Positions 12,001-21,400 of a stretch of 64,000 nt of DNA are shown piece after piece. A model generated the notes under the pieces. That model worked only from the letters and a program-made list of their open reading frames with translations, did no database searches and was not told where the DNA came from. Position numbers and translations under genes: made by a program. Source of the DNA: Mesorhabditis belari (lineage: Eukaryota > Nematoda > Chromadorea > Rhabditida > Rhabditidae). Each line of letters opens with the position of its first letter. Positions within the stretch are counted from its first letter, which is position 1. The stretch is from NCBI GenBank assembly GCA_958450365.1, contig CAUEEP010000756.1, forward strand, positions 1 through 64,000, written 5' to 3'.

Positions 12001-13072
12001 TCAAAAATCAATCAAAAAATCATATCCAAATTTTCAGAACGATTCAAAAACTGGTTTTCAAGAAGTGTCAAATTTACGAATTTTCACAAAACTTGCATTT
12101 CAAGCGAAACTACTAAGTGTATCTTTTTGGAAATTTGGCTACAAGCCTAATTTTTGATTCTCTACAACTTTTCTATTGACACTAAAATGGATTTCTTTTG
12201 AAGAAAGTGCTCAAACTGGGACATTGGAGATCTCCAGTCCTCCATTTTTGAGTCTCACACTTGTCTCACACACAAATCAAAATCCTACTACTAAAGAGGA
12301 ATCCGCAAATTGCCTTTAAAATGGGCAGAAGTCGTCAATAATAATGGAAATTATTTGGAATGAATTCATGGTTTTATGTTGAATAAATTTTAGTTCAAAG
12401 TCCCGCAGTTTTCAATTCACCAACCCAATAGTTTACTTAATGCTTGAAAGAAAATAGTGTTAAGCTCTTCCCTATGGGTCGAATGTAAAGGGGAATAAGA
12501 CGAGAAAAAGGATAAATAAATAACATATAAATGATAATAAAAGGATTAATATCTACCCAAGGTATGTGTCATTATTTTGGTCTAACAATGGTAATTCTAT
12601 TTGCTTCATAGACTAGTTTACTTCGCAGATTGCCTGTAAAATGGGCAGAAGTCGTCAATAATAATGGAAATTATTTCGAATGAATTTATGGCTTTATGTT
12701 GAGTAAATTTTAGTTCAAAGTCCGGCAGTTTTCAATTCACCAACCCAATATAAATCTGATCTAGGTATTTATGTGGTTGTCTGTGTTGGGATCACCTCAA
12801 TATCCTCCGTTATCATCACTCTTCACTGTTTACCGAATCCGAAAATGAAAGAGGAAAAATTGCCGACAAAATGCAAATTAAGGTTTCCTTTCTTATTAAG
12901 AATTTATTCATTTAGAGAAAATTTGATAATCGAAACACTCAAATTTAGTGAACCGGTCGTCAAACCGGTTCGTTCGGCTCTCCGTATTTTCCAACGAAAC
13001 TTCTTTCTTTTGTTTTTCTTTCAAGCATTAAATGTGATCTTTTTTATCGTGTTTTTGTCGTTTTGGAATTAA
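6069..13072 (+). CDS. Cys-loop ligand-gated ion channel (nicotinic-receptor-like)
   Basis: A pentameric neurotransmitter-gated channel subunit of the plasma membrane. Exons read: 6069-about 6190, 6371-6468, 6513-6622, 7353-7464, 7507-7571, 8704-8764, 9851-9919 (tentative), 9998-10249, 11518-11611, 12765-13072 (stop TAA). Visible landmarks in order: helix-1-like LYNELF...YNRYVTP; YWRDPRLAW; ALWIPDTQIGNA; a perfect 13-residue Cys loop (C-PIIINTFPFDKQI-C) split by an intron; NGEWDV; then M1 (YVYVIALPCFILTALSVVG), M2 (GLTSLVSMTVLLDML), M3 (IYVVVCVGITSISSVI), a short M3-M4 loop and M4 ending FLSFWN. Splice phases match from 6513 onward. Upstream they do not: the exon before 6371 offers no phase-1 donor, and the intron 6469-6512 ends TTTTCG where CAG is expected. 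The 5' end is therefore uncertain, and the gene may be partly decayed. Introns are filled with transposons. It is convergent with the kinase gene at 14953. Confidence 0.88.
6206..6358. repeat. Tandem hexamer/dodecamer repeat in a receptor intron
   Basis: Many copies of ATGCCA/ATGTCA (AATGCCAATGTC units) just after the 6069 exon and just before the CACAG acceptor at 6370. It makes up most of this short intron. Confidence 0.85.
7715..8550. mobile_element. Inverted-repeat element in a receptor intron
   Basis: Same family as 4843-5699 and 52536-53169: mirrored arms with TCGATGAATGTTATAAA, AATAGGCAAAACGTG and CATTTCGCCCTCGAAAT. It is more degenerate than the other copies, so its exact ends are approximate. 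Confidence 0.7.
8960..9586 (-). pseudogene. Relic of a pogo-like transposase
   Basis: On the minus strand near 9390-9300 an open frame contains KRKAYSIDFKLDTIEYAK, the start of a Brinker/psq-type DNA-binding helix-turn-helix common in transposases. Further on, at about 9115-9000, another frame reads LDQELADWI...VSRRLIHKKVKKH, which has the look of a CENP-B-type HTH. The two pieces are in different frames with stops between them, and no DDE core is present. It sits in the intron between receptor exons 8704-8764 and 9851-9919. Short inverted copies (GAATTCGAGTAATCG) flank 9255-9425. Confidence 0.55.
10273..11256. repeat. Nested inverted repeats in a receptor intron
   Basis: The outer arms 10273-10349 and 11179-11256 are reverse complements (GACTATGTAGAATAAGTGAG / CTCACCTATTCTACATAGTC). 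An inner pair, 10388-10437 and 10658-10716, is also mirrored (AAATTTTCCTGG..., TTGGCTCTTTTTACTTCATT). The right outer arm includes one end of the M3 element at 10997-11208. Confidence 0.75.
10854..11390. repeat. Direct repeat pair of about 120 bp
   Basis: 10854-10978 and 11271-11390 are near-identical in direct orientation (ATTGAAAGGAA, TTTCGTTAGTCTTTCAGCAT, CACTTAACTAAAAACTAAAT). They flank the M3 element, which suggests a local duplication around it. Confidence 0.75.
10997..11208. mobile_element. M3 family short element, copy 1
   Basis: Ends CCGTATTCTCT.TAATAGTAGTGCACC and its reverse complement, about 212 bp. Body shared with 34351-34568: AGCTTTTGCAGAAGCTCAACACTC, CCCACATCGATAGG, CTCGAGATTTCGAG. 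Confidence 0.75.
11622..11812. mobile_element. Short TA-flanked inverted-repeat element
   Basis: Terminal inverted repeats CAGTCAAAACTTGTTAGT and ACTAACGCGTTTTGACTA with TA at the borders. It lies in the intron just after the M2-encoding exon of the receptor. Confidence 0.55.
11897..12428. mobile_element. M2 family (deleted mariner), full copy
   Basis: TA-flanked, beginning TTGGGTTGGTGAATTG and ending CAATTCACCAACCCAA, 532 bp. The minus strand of the reverse-oriented copies codes the tail of a mariner transposase (see 26770-27295); in this copy that tail is frame-broken. It lies in the intron before the last receptor exon. Confidence 0.85.
12626..12748. mobile_element. M2 family, truncated right end
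   Basis: Only the last ~120 bases of the M2 element remain (GCCTGTAAAATGGGCAGAAG to CACCAACCCAA), followed by TA and, 16 bases further on, the final receptor exon. Confidence 0.8.
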
Positions 13073-14345
13073 TATATCGTAGCCGATTGTAAAGAAATCT
13101 TCTTTGCGTGCTTGGTACTCTTCACTCAAGACACGTTATTTCTTGTTTTGAGATATCTGATCTCATTTGAACTAAAAAAAATCACTTTATTCAATAGCCG
13201 ACTGACTCGGAATCTTTGGGCTCTCACTTGAGCAACTTTCACACAAGACCGACAATTGAATTAAAAGTGACGATAAAAACAGAAACAGAAACAATTTCGT
13301 CCTAATTAGGACACAACTTTCACACAAAAATGAGAGGAAAGCAGAAAGCAAAATGAAAGATAACCACTAACAAATGAACAACAGTTGCCTTATATAGGCT
13401 TTAACACAAGATACTCAGCTAACAAGCTACAAAATAATAAATGATTTGGGGCGCGAAATAGAATGAAGGCGCACCGATTTCCTCAATACTTTTCCAATTT
13501 TTAGGCTGTCAGAGTTAGATAACTTTTATTGGCTATTCGCCACACCGATTATGAATGAAACGTTTTTTGGCAAACCTTTCAACAACAAATCCCATTTGAA
13601 AGAGCGTAAAATTTCACCCTAGGAAATATTAGACTCAAATTTTTTACTTGTCAATTTTTGATGCATCACTTTATCGAAAGAAACCATTTTTACATTTAAA
13701 ATGGTTTAATGACTGAATAGAAAAATGAATAGAAAAATGAAACGAGATAGAGTGATTTTAAAAGATTTTTTAATTATACGATCCCCCTTATGTGATTTTT
13801 CGGGAAGGATAGGAAAAAAAAATAGAAGGGTATGCCCTTCAATTACAGTATTTACGGTAGTTGTGGTAGTTACGGTGTTTTAAACAAGCTCAGGTGTTAC
13901 CTGCGGATCTTACGAGCAAGAGCCTTTGTTATTAAAGGTTATTAAAGGTATTAAAGGTACTTATGGTCAGAAATCAACGTATATCTCGTTCAGACTCACT
14001 GCTTGCAAGTGCAATGAAGAAATGAAAGAAAATTGATGTAATAAGAAGTCGGAAAGTACTTTTTCCGCCACAAGAAATGCTAAATATTTGGTTTTCTTTG
14101 TTTATTTTCTTTTAACATTTTTGTGAAAGCTTTGAGTTGTAATTTTTAACATTTTCCATTTTTAGGATCTTTTATTGAAATTGAATGAAACAATTTGAAT
14201 GCTCAGGGATCAACAAGTAGACAAACAAAGTAAAAAGCACTTTGCTAATTAAAATTAGCATTTAAACAAGATAAACATTTGAAGAACACAATATTTAAAA
14301 AAACAACAACTTAAAATGTTACAAGATGAAGCAATACTAGCTTGG
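13073..14345. other. Spacer, no recognisable gene
   Basis: AT-rich 3' flank shared by the convergent receptor and kinase genes. It contains short repeats (TTATTAAAGGT around 13930; TTACGGTAG-type motifs around 13850) and no convincing coding or RNA signal. Confidence 0.5.
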
Positions 14346-14949
14346 ATATTAACAAGGGAAGGTTTTACAGGATTTTACAAGGGCTGAGCCAGCTAAATGC
14401 TATGCGATCTTTACCATTCGACGCAGAATTTGACGCTGATTCTGATTCCGATTCTCTATTCCGTTTTTGCTAAATGAGAATCTGCCAGGAGTTATAAGCG
14501 TCTAAAGTTTTGTGCTCTAAAAGCTCTAAAAATGTGACCATTTGGGTCTTAACGGCCTCCTTGTAGATCCAATTCATTGCAGCCGTGGCCGAGTGGTGCA
14601 GCTTTCCCTTCCGGAGCGAGAGCTCACAACTTCGATCCTCAATTTTCCTACTCTGGCTTAGGTTTCGCTTTTGAGCTTGTGAGCTCTCACTCCGGAAACA
14701 AAAGCTTTGCCACTGGCTGCACTGACTGCCACGGCTGCACGGAATTGGGTCCGCAAGGAAGCCGCTAAGACCCAAATGATTCACATTTTCAGAGTCCTAA
14801 CAAAACTTTAGACGCTTATAGCTCCTGGCAGATTCTCATTTAGCAAAAACGGAATAGATATTCCGAATCAGAATCAGTGTCAAATTCTGCGTCGAATGGT
14901 AAAGATCGCATAGCATTTAGCTGGCTCAGCCCGGTCACCTTCCCTTGTT
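14346..14949. mobile_element. Inverted-repeat element with tRNA-like centre
   Basis: The outer arms begin near TTAACAAGGGAAGG and end CCTTCCCTTGTTA. Mirrored blocks include GGCTGAGCCAGCTAAATGC and AGAATCTGCCAGGAG. The centre (14582-14750) holds a tRNA-like sequence (GCCGTGGCCGAGTGGTGCAGC) and a mirrored partial copy (GCTGCACTGACTGCCACGGC). Its right end lies four bases past the kinase stop codon. Related fragments appear at 18130-18250 and near 10770. Confidence 0.75.
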
Positions 14950-14952
14950 AGT

Positions 14953-17900
14953 TCAGCTTTCTTTTTCCTTGTTCTCTTCACTGTCTAGTTCTTCAATTTT
15001 CTTTGAGTCTTCATTTTGAGCTTGCAAATCCACATAACCATAATGTGAGGCATCTTCCTCCAGCATTTTGTACAGCACAAGACTTATCGATTGGAAGGTT
15101 GGCCGGCTTTCCGGCTCAAACTCGAAACATTCAGCAGCAACTTCACAACTGGAAATATTGGGTTGTCCAGTTAGGAATGCGCGTTTTTTACTATTCTGTA
15201 AATTTCTCAAGATACCGAAGTCAAGAAAAAGATATATATGAGTATTATTCGAAAGCTGAAGATCCCCTCTACATTTTGATATAAAAAGCTTTTGAATTTG
15301 TCCAGCTTTTGGGCAAATTGACTGCACAGAAGAAGAGGTGGCCAAAAAATGGAAGGATGCCTTTGGATCAAATTTTGGCTCCTCTCAAATTGAGTTAACC
15401 GTTTGATATTTGGCCAATAGATATATCAATACAACTTTTTTTAAATATAACAATTTCAGAGCATCTTTACTTTTCTTTTCTTTTCTGGGCGGTTATTTTC
15501 CACCATAAAACTTGAGGAATGGCTAAGCTGGAATGGGTTTTTTCGAAAACGACCTCTCCCTTTGTGCAGTCAATTTCCCAAAAGCTGAACAAATTCCAAA
15601 GCTTTTTATATCAAAATGTAGAGGAGATCTTCAGCTTTCGAATGATATATAACACTCATATAAATCTGTTCGACATCTTGAGAAATTTACAAAATAGTAA
15701 AAACGCGCATTCATAACTGGACAACCCAATAGTTTAGTAGTTTACCCAACTGAAAATAAGTAGTTTACTCATTTAGTTTTTAATTGTAAGTTATTAGATT
15801 AAGTTATTAGATAAAGTTATTAGATTATGTTATTAGATAAAGTTATTAGATATTTTCTTATCAAAACGCCCACATTGTTTCCGGGGTTTCTTCGGGGAAT
15901 TCCAATCGATTTCCCTCTTTCAGATGTGCCCACATGGCAACCGGATCGACGCTTACAAATGGAGCTTTTCCAAATGTGAACATCTCCCATAGAAAAACAC
16001 CGTATGACCAGCTTAACAAGAGTTTTTCTTTCTTCAACTTTCATCAACTTTCTTCAACAAGAGATTCTTCTCAATTTTTCTACTCACACGTCGGTTTTCT
16101 CGGAGAATTCAGCTGTTTTGAGACTCTCCGGTGCCATCCATTTCACCGGCAACCGCCCTCCTTTGGCTGTATATTGCAAGGAGGAGCTTCTTCGACACAA
16201 TCCGAAGTCTAAAATTTATTATAATTTATTATAAAAGACAAATAATATAGTTAAATAGTTTAAATAGTTAAACACCGGCTAGTTTGGCAACGTTTCGATC
16301 AGTAATTAGGACGTTTCTCGCCGCCATATCTCGATGAATGATCGACTTTCCGGCCAAGAAAGCCTAAATTTATTTTGACATAGACAATCTACCTAAATAA
16401 ACACTAAATTCAAATAAATAAACAGCCTTGAGCATAAAAAAATGATGTCTTACTACAGAAAAAAAGGTTATGTATTAGAGTTGAAGAGGATTTTCCGTAG
16501 TATTTAGTAGAGATATTGGGTTGGTGAATTAAAAAGTGCCGGACTTTGAACTAAAATTTATGCAACATAAAACCATGAATTCATTTCAAATAATTTCCAT
16601 TATTATTGACGACTTCTGCCCATTTTACAGGCAATTTGCGGATTCCTCTTTCGTAGTAGGATTTTGGTTTGTGTGTGAGACAAGTGTGAGACTCAAAAAT
16701 GGACTGGAGATGTCCCAGTTTGGGCATTTGAGCACTTTCTTCAAAAGAAACCCATTTTAGTGTCAATAGAAAAGTTGTAGAGAATCAAAAATTAGGCTTA
16801 TAGCCAAATTTCCAAAAAGATACACTTAGTAGTTTCGCTTAAAATGCAAGCTTTGTGAAAGTGAAAGTTTTGTGAAGTGAAAATTCGTAAATTTGGCATT
16901 TCTTGAAAACCAGCTTTTGAATCGTTCTGAAAATTTGGATATAAGCTTGATTTTTGATTCTCTACAACTTTTCCATTGACACCAAAATGGGTTTCTTTTG
17001 AAGAAAGTACTCAAACTGTGACATTTGACAATAGCCGGCAGTTTTCAATTCATCAATCCAATAGCTATCTCTCACAAACTAACCAAGGCATCGCTGATCT
17101 GCCAGGATATTGTCCACAAATTTTTTGCATTAATTATACCCTAAAACTATTTCTTTTCGGAAGCGATTTCTTAAGCAAAAATTTTTAAAACAAACTTCTT
17201 CCTTTTCGGCTTTTCTAAGAAGTGTAAGAAGATCGCCTTTCTCACAAAGCTCCGTGATAATCAAGGGCATCTTTGGGTCTCTCGAACAACCCAGTAGATT
17301 CAGTAAATGTGCATGAACGTCAAGGCTAATCATGAAATCGATTTCACGAAGTATTTCTTCTCTGAATTGCTTTACGGGATCACATTTAAGCAGGGACGAA
17401 CTTGTCCGATTTTAGCGCGTTGTCCTGACACGTTTTCACGGCTACGTACGTTATCATTTTAATAGAGGCCTTTGCGTTAAACTAAATGTGAGGTTAGCTT
17501 CGGGATGATCAAAAGACCCAGCTCAACAAATGAAATGAGCCTCTCTTTATAAGGCCTACGCGCGCACTACGCGACAATGGCTGTGTGGTGCAGTGGATAG
17601 TGAGTTAGGATACTGGGCAATTGCTCTAACCACTGAGCTACCTTAACTTGCCAAGAGAATGAAGAAGACAAGGAGCAAGAAGGCTACGGAGCTGCTCGAG
17701 GGTTCGCTCTCTCCCTCTTTTTGTGTTTTTTTGTGACTTTAACGAAACTTAGATCGTAATGTTAAAATCTACATTCATTTACATTTATCTACATGAATTC
17801 ATCTAATGAATTGATTCTAAGCCTTAGCCTCACCTCGAGGAGAACTGTTTATAACTTATAGTTGGCGGCACTTCGAAATTCATCTTCGAATACACCGAAC

Positions 17901-18465
17901 ATTGCCAGCATAGTGCTAGTTTGTTCTATGCCAGATGACGCGCGTTTGTATGTGCACAAAGGAACACATATAAGCTATAAGCTAGTAAGCAGATTCGAAA
18001 CCTCGAGTAGCTACTCCGGATCCTAGCCCATTATCCATAACACCATGCAGCCACTTGCACGTAGAGGAACTAGTTTGCCGTTATAAAGCCGTTATAAAGC
18101 GCGTTATAAAGAGGAACTAGTTTGCCAAATTGCTCTCGATTCAAAATCATTTTGCAAAGACAAATCAGCTATTCGGAATCAGCGTAAAATTCTGGGTCAG
18201 ATGGTATGGCTCATTTCATTTGGTGAGCTGGGTCTGTTGACAATCCCTTGTTAACAGACCCAGCGTTAGTTAGTGTTAAACCTTGAGCACAAAGCATAAA
18301 AACTTACATTCAGCCTAAACATGGCTTTATGTGAGGTTGGAGCCTCCTTAAGCAGTCCCTTGTAAACAACTCCACTAGCACCAGCGCCAAGCTTTTGTGT
18401 GGTGATAACGATTGTTGATGGGTCCACTTCCCATTTATCACCATGTTTTTGCCAACTGTTTTAAC
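14953..18465 (-). CDS. Tyrosine kinase domain exons of the receptor
   Basis: Exons in transcript order: about 18460-18311 with the glycine loop LGAGASGVVYKG; about 17463-17207 with the catalytic lysine (YVAVKTC) and hinge region (LIITELCEKGDLLTLL); about 17120-17090 (TISWQISDAL); about 16372-16270 with the catalytic loop HRDMAARN; about 16210-16085 with DFGL and the P+1 segment LPVKWMAPESL; about 16010-15866 with WSYGVFLWEMFTFG; and 15148-14953 with the last helix (ESRPTFQSISLVL) and an acidic tail ending EENKEKES. HRD-AARN with LPVKWMAPE is the receptor-tyrosine-kinase signature. All key residues (Gly loop, Lys, HRD, DFG) are present, so the fold would be active were it not for the frame slip near 17398. 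Introns hold M1 and M2 elements. Confidence 0.9.
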
Positions 18466-21400
18466 GAATAGATCAAAAAACAGAAATTTCAATTGGCATT
18501 TGAAATTCCCACTTGTATTTGCTTAAACCAAGCCACTTGTATTTTGCCATCTCAACACCATGCTAAACAAATCGTTTATATATTCAAATTGATATTCTTA
18601 CAAGTTTTGCAAGCTCTTCATCGTCTCTGGCCTTCTTTAGTTGAGAACTGAATCATATTGGATAAGAGTACAGTTTACCCCAAGAAAAATTTTGGATCTC
18701 GATAAGGAAGCCGGTCTCTTCATCGAAGCTCATTGGTTTTTCGAAAACCATTTTTCTAGGGGTTTTCGACCATGCTGAATTCGAATAATATAGTCCCGAT
18801 CACCGGAAACGAAAAAAATTCTTTAGCTTTTTTGAAAAATTTTGCCTTGGGGGACCAAGGAAAAAAAAAATTTTGAGTACAAAACTCGAATTTTTGGTGT
18901 TGGACAGAGCGGCCTAGCTCAATCGGATAATATTTTTTTGTGTGTTCTCTGCTCGTCACGTGGTTTCTCTTTTAAAAAACCTCTTTTAAAAAAACACGCT
19001 GTGCCGCAGGAATACCAAATACAAACCGGATTAGTTTCAAAATGAACAATGATTCGCGTCTTTCCCGATCTCAACTCGACTGAGTCCGACCCAACAACGG
19101 CAGTAAAATGTGGATGAGAAGTTGAAGAGAAACGAGATCCAAGCTTTATCCCGACCACGCATCACGGGCTAGCACGCGCATCGCCTACGGCGCCACCGTT
19201 GGCGCATTTGGCAAATCATCAAACAACTCACTAATGTCCGTCATCCTAGAAGAAAAGCATTAATTAGACATGGTAGTAAAATCGATATAAAATCAACAAG
19301 AGAAAAACCGAAAAAAGGGTTTTGGTTGGGATCATATTATTCGGATTCAGCATGGTCGAAAACCCCCAGAAAAGTGGTTTTCGAGAATTTTTCGTCGGGG
19401 TAATCTGCACGCTAGCCTCATACTGTTTCACATTGAAAGTTTTTGTTTTTGATTTCCCCCACCGTATTCTCAAATAGAAAATGCAATTAGCCGTGCAGAA
19501 GAGTGTGAAAACGATGCATCCAAGAAAGATCCAAAGCCAAATCAACGCTTTTGGCTTTAACTCTTCCGGTGGCGCTGGACATAGGGGCAAACTCGAGTTC
19601 GGCGTTGAATCATATAGCTTTTGAAGTTCTGGAAATTGAGAAAATTCTACAAATTCTACAAAAGTATTCTTAAAATTTACCCGACAATGAGTCGTACTTT
19701 TGGATCTCGATAAGGAAGCCAGTCTCTTCATCGATGCTCATTGGTTCCCAAGATAGCTAGAAGAATATGTGTCATTCGTTGGCAAAACAACGAAACTTAA
19801 TCCCTACAATGCTTAACTTTATTTAAATAGAAATAAATAGAAATCTGTTATCTTGATTTGTACACAATCTGAAAACAACACTTGCCCGAATACAGCGTGC
19901 CTTGAAGTTCCACAAGCACTCGATATCGCTTTCCAATGAGGCGCTGAAATTCAAGTTATCAATAACTCTAGAACTGTAAAAAAACTTTGCTTCAAAATTG
20001 ATCAAATTTCTCTTATAGTCTTTGCGACAATCTTTCTCGTTGTAAGCTGTCATGGTCAGAGCGACTCCTCGAAAGGATTTGACTTTAGCGGTGAACACGA
20101 CTGAATCAGCATCGCTCTAAAAGCTTGTACTTTCTATCTTTCCTTCCTTCTTTCTTCCTTTCTTCTTCCTTTCTTCTTCCTTCCTTCTTCCTCCTTGCTT
20201 TTCTTCATTCTCTTGGCAAGTTAAGGTACCGGATAGCTCAGTGGTTAGAGCAATTGCCCAGAAAACAAAACAAAGGTCGAGGGTTCAAACCCCTCTCCGG
20301 AAATCTACTTTTTCTTGTCAATATCTTCACTTCTTTATTAATAAATGGTGCGGTAGAATTACAAGGTGCGCCATAATTATCGCAACAAGGTATCACCCGC
20401 CTTCAAGGATAACTCCCTGGCTGGAATGGCTGGAAAATCCCCATCGACAATCGATCATCGAATTGCACAAACGAGGAGTCTCGGCGCCGGAGATTCATAA
20501 AGGTTTTAAAGTCGAAAGAAGTGTCATTTTCCGCACTATTTAACTACTAAGCTACAGGAACAATTGCTGATGCACCAAGAAGCGGTAGACGCCCAACTGT
20601 CGTCACAAAGACAAACCTCAACGAGTGAGGGACAGAATTCGGAAAAAGCCAAACCAAAACTATCTAAACCGATAACTACCTGGCTCTTTTCAAGGATGAA
20701 CTCTTACCCTGAGCTCGTAAACATTCTGGGAATCGCCTTGGATTCAGCAAGATGCATCAGCAAAATCGCATCAGCAAGATGGCGCACCGGCCCACAAGTC
20801 CAAAGGAGTTCTGCCAAAACAACTTCCCGGACTTCATTTCTTTTTCCGAGTGGCCACCTAGCTCTCCAGACCTCAACCCAATGGACTTTTCATTGTGGTT
20901 CTAGAACCTAAAGCTTGAAGAAATCACTGTTGAAAGTGTGGGAAGAGAAGAGTCCAGCCTATTTGGTCGCCAACGTTGACGCCTTCCTGCGAGCCTGCTC
21001 AAATGCTAATGGTGACCGATTCGAATTTGATAGTTGATTTATAATTGTTAATGTACAATAAATGTTATTCAGTTAAAAAATTGTCTTTTTTGCTCTTGTC
21101 TGCCTTAAAATCAGAACTTTATCTTTTTGCGATAATTATGGTGCACTGTATTGACCCAAGTTTTTCAAAAAACCTATTTTACTAAAAAAAACTTTTCACA
21201 AGAAATGTTACGTATTATATACTATTTGAAAGCTCTATTTCTCAGCTATATAAGCTCACAAAGAGTTTTTTGATTGGAAAAACTTTCAGATCCTTAAGGC
21301 GGGAGAGACGCACAGCAAAAATCCCTCAGCGCGCTATCATTTTTCTTGGTTTACTAGGGAAAGAGACTTTCAAAAGGAGTTGTTTTTAGATAAATAAAGT

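Noticed and set aside
14953..15345. A single open frame of 130 codons covering the kinase end
   Set aside because: Its first half lies inside the M1 element and its Met is transposon sequence. The kinase exon proper begins at 15148 after a TTTCCAG acceptor.
20227..20301. A functional tRNA gene
   Set aside because: Acceptor, D and T arms pair, but the anticodon arm does not and contains extra bases. Same conclusion for 41399, 48002 and 55660.
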